From Rhodobacteraceae bacterium KLH11 (lineage in GTDB: Bacteria; Pseudomonadota; Alphaproteobacteria; Rhodobacterales; Rhodobacteraceae), in the NCBI GenBank assembly GCA_000158135.1, contig DS999531.1, positions 1,529,774 through 1,574,773 of the forward strand: a stretch of 45,000 nucleotides of DNA. Direction: 5' to 3'. The notes below the pieces were generated by a model. The model worked only from the letters and a program-made list of their open reading frames with translations. It made no database searches and was not told the origin of the DNA. The first letter of the stretch is position 1. Every line of letters begins with the position of its first letter. The translations under genes were made by a program, and so were the position numbers. Shown here one piece after another: positions 43,314 to 45,000 of this stretch.

Positions 43314-44567
43314 TTAGCGCAGCGCACGTCCTTTTACGATTGCATCTGTGCCAAAACGGCGGCGGATCTTATCCGTTGCGCGTTCGGCCTGTGACCGGCG
43401 CGCGGCACCGGGGTCCAGCAGGTCTCCGGAAATATCCGCCTGATCGTCCGGGCACAGATCGGACAACCCGCAGCCCAACAGGCGATAGGGCCCCTGATCC
43501 CCGACCTGATCGAACAACCCGCGCGCCGTGCGATAGATACGGTCGGCGATCTGGGTTGCGTCGCGCAGCGATACCCGTCGCGTGATGATCTTGTGATTGG
43601 CCCGCTTCAGTTTCAGCGTCACCACCCGGCCCGCCAACCCCTTGGCCTTGGCTCGATCTGCCACCTTTTCCGACATACGCCATATATGCCCGTCAAGAAT
43701 GTCGGTGCTGGACGTGTCTTCGAAAAATGTGGTTTCATTGCTGATCGATTTCATCGGCTCATGTGCCGATACACGTCGCTTGTCCTGCCCGCGGGCCAGA
43801 TGCCATAACCGGTATCCCATCGCGCCAAACCGTGCCGTCAGCGCCTCTTGATCCCAGCGCAGCAGGTCCGAGAAGGTGCGAATACCCGCGCGCTCCAATG
43901 TCTCTTGCGCAGCCGGGCCGATGCCCCAGATCAGGCGCACCGGTTTGTCATGCAGAAACTCGGCAGTCTCGGCCTTTCCGATCACCGAAAACCCGCGCGG
44001 TTTGTCGAGGTCAGAGGCGACCTTGGCCAGAAATTTGTTGTGGCTCAGCCCGATCGAACCCGTCAGGCCCAGCTCGTCTTTCATCCGCTTGACCAGACGC
44101 GCCAGCATTACGGCAGGTGGGGCACCATGCAGGCGTGCAGTGCCTGACAGATCCAGAAAGGCCTCATCCAGCGATAGCGGCTCTATATCGGGTGTCAGCT
44201 CATCCATCATCGCCCGGATTTCACGCGACACGCTTGCATAAAGCGACATGCGCGGCCGGATCACGACCGCATCCGGGCATAAGGTCAGCGCCTTGAACAT
44301 GGGCATGGCCGAGTGCACGCCCCGAACACGGGCCACGTAGCAAGCGGTTGAGACCACGCCGCGCTTGCCGCCTCCGATAATCACGGGCTTGTCCGCCAGA
44401 TCGGGATTTTCCCGCTTTTCGACCGAAGCGTAAAATGCGTCACAATCCATATGAGCGATGTTCAGATCAAACAGCTCGGGGTGCGATTTCACGCGCGGAC
44501 TGCCGCAGGAGGGGCAACGGGGGCCGTGCTCCGGCAAGGTCAGGCAGTCGCGGCAGAGGGCAGGCAT
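43314..44567 (-). CDS. dinB: DNA polymerase IV (Y family) with N-terminal Cys4 motif
   Basis: A 417-residue translesion polymerase. Catalytic acidic residues are Asp41 (HMDCDAFYASVE) and Asp134/Glu135 (SLDEAFLDLSG). Palm, fingers, thumb (KRMKDELGLTGSIGLSHNKF, GIGPAAQETLERAGI) and little-finger domains are all present. It carries an extra N-terminal segment with CRDC...CPSC (Cys5, 8, 18, 21), which looks like a small zinc-binding knuckle. It lacks an obvious C-terminal beta-clamp peptide of the usual type, ending KGRALR. A GTG sits directly before the chosen ATG. No SOS-type GTTC-N7-GTTC box is seen upstream. Confidence 0.92.
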   Translation of the reverse strand: MPALCRDCLTLPEHGPRCPSCGSPRVKSHPELFDLNIAHMDCDAFYASVEKRENPDLADKPVIIGGGKRGVVSTACYVARVRGVHSAMPMFKALTLCPDAVVIRPRMSLYASVSREIRAMMDELTPDIEPLSLDEAFLDLSGTARLHGAPPAVMLARLVKRMKDELGLTGSIGLSHNKFLAKVASDLDKPRGFSVIGKAETAEFLHDKPVRLIWGIGPAAQETLERAGIRTFSDLLRWDQEALTARFGAMGYRLWHLARGQDKRRVSAHEPMKSISNETTFFEDTSSTDILDGHIWRMSEKVADRAKAKGLAGRVVTLKLKRANHKIITRRVSLRDATQIADRIYRTARGLFDQVGDQGPYRLLGCGLSDLCPDDQADISGDLLDPGAARRSQAERATDKIRRRFGTDAIVKGRALR

Positions 44568-44666
44568 CACAGAGTCTTTCCGGCCAGATGCGATTTGGCT
44601 CAGTTTTGCTATCGATTGGAATCTATCCTGAAAGGGCCGCTATGATAAAGAGGAGCTGACCGGATA

Positions 44667-44701
44667 CCGCAAAACCCGCCCTTGCGGTCTTTGCGGGCTT
44701 T
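44667..44701. repeat. Overlapping alternative hairpins in the dinB-msrP intergenic region
   Basis: CCGCAA (44667-44672) can pair with TTGCGG at 44682-44687 or with the second TTGCGG at 44691-44696, while CCCGC (44675-44679) can pair with GCGGG (44693-44697). The structures exclude each other. The region is 261 bases between divergent genes, so it could be part of an msrP leader or a leftover terminator. Confidence 0.35.
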
Positions 44702-44831
44702 ACAGGCGACAAAACCAATGCGTGTAAACCCAACGTTACAATCCGTTCGCTCAATCGTGACGCTTGTTTCCTTGGTGCTGTGATATCAGGCCTTATCTCA
44801 CTTCCGAGGTTAATGAGTAACGGAGAAGCAA

Positions 44832-45000
44832 ATGGCGCACCGCTGGACCAATAAACTGACGCATGCTGACGTCACCCCAAAAGCAGCGTTCTTGAACCGG
44901 CGGCAGGTGATGGCCGGGTTGGCGGGTGTTGGTTTGGCCGGGTTGGCCAGACCTGCGGATGCGCAGGAAGGTCTTGAGCCGAACTCGTGGGAAGAAATCA
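44832..45000 (+). CDS. msrP: Protein-methionine-sulfoxide reductase catalytic subunit, N-terminus
   Basis: The first 56 codons of a gene that runs out of the window. The protein begins MAHRWTNKLTHADVTPKAAF, with a Tat signal (LNRRQVMAGLAGVGLAGLAR, twin Arg at 23-24) and a cleavage region near ADAQEG, then NSWEEI. This N-terminus is characteristic of MsrP (YedY), the periplasmic molybdopterin enzyme that repairs oxidised methionines with the membrane partner MsrQ. GGAGAAGC precedes the ATG. The catalytic part is beyond 45000. Confidence 0.85.
   Translation, partial: MAHRWTNKLTHADVTPKAAFLNRRQVMAGLAGVGLAGLARPADAQEGLEPNSWEEI

Noticed and set aside
44571..44831. SOS box (GTTC-N7-GTTC) in front of dinB
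   Set aside because: Read on both strands; no matching pair of GTTC or GAAC half-sites is present.
1..45000. CRISPR array
   Set aside because: No regularly spaced short direct repeats were seen anywhere in the window; the only long repeats are the IS copies and the recombinase module copies.

Overview
The window looks like part of the chromosome of a marine alphaproteobacterium of the Rhodobacterales (Roseobacter group). The signs are a smoEFGKS-mtlK polyol operon as in Rhodobacter sphaeroides, a taurine-pyruvate-type aminotransferase, a TGA-N9-TCA iron box, a RepB-type ParB protein, GC-rich coding sequence, and the short roseobacter-type intergenic repeat. The species cannot be named from the sequence alone.

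Layout. (1) 1-3970 is a decayed accessory stretch: two near-identical IS3-family elements in opposite orientation (1-522, cut by the window edge, and 1311-2813 complete), a fragment of an unknown gene between them, a YcgL/Nuc-transf gene beheaded by the second IS, and a degenerate tyrosine-integrase tail. (2) 3971-13067 is a sugar-alcohol regulon: xylB on the minus strand, then a LacI-type regulator and smoE-F-G-K-smoS-mtlK on the plus strand. The ABC importer takes up sorbitol/mannitol, SmoS and MtlK oxidise them to fructose, and XylB phosphorylates a ketopentose. Two related 16-bp palindromes, one before xylB and one before smoE, are the probable operators. (3) 13068-25300 is a second accessory region. 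Its core is a tightly overlapping three-gene operon (large serine recombinase, ParB-like protein, RepB-like protein), with a small HTH-like gene divergent from it. A decayed, rearranged second copy of the module lies 7.2 kb away in the same orientation, with a foreign gene replacing the middle of its recombinase. Between the copies are an IS1182-family insertion with a 4-bp target duplication, a DUF2330 gene and an unknown two-gene unit, one member of which has a HEPN-like R-x6-H motif.

(4) 25301-45000 is ordinary core-like sequence: a taurine-pyruvate-type aminotransferase, an acyl-CoA synthetase, and an eight-gene homogentisate cluster (hmgA, LysE exporter, fahA, MBL-fold protein, flavin hydroxylase, small DUF2783 protein, maiA, DOPA-dioxygenase-like protein) divergent from a MarR regulator. 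These convert homogentisate via maleylacetoacetate and fumarylacetoacetate to fumarate and acetoacetate. The hydroxylase plus small protein may feed a hydroxyphenylacetate into it. Then come a class III adenylate cyclase, a fatty acid hydroxylase, a DUF4856 protein with an iron box, nadX, rpmJ (L36), tRNA-Val(GAC), an N-formylglutamate amidohydrolase, dinB and the start of msrP.

The most unusual content is the recombinase-ParB-RepB module with its nearby palindromes and its rearranged second copy. All family assignments come from reading the translated sequence; no database search was run.
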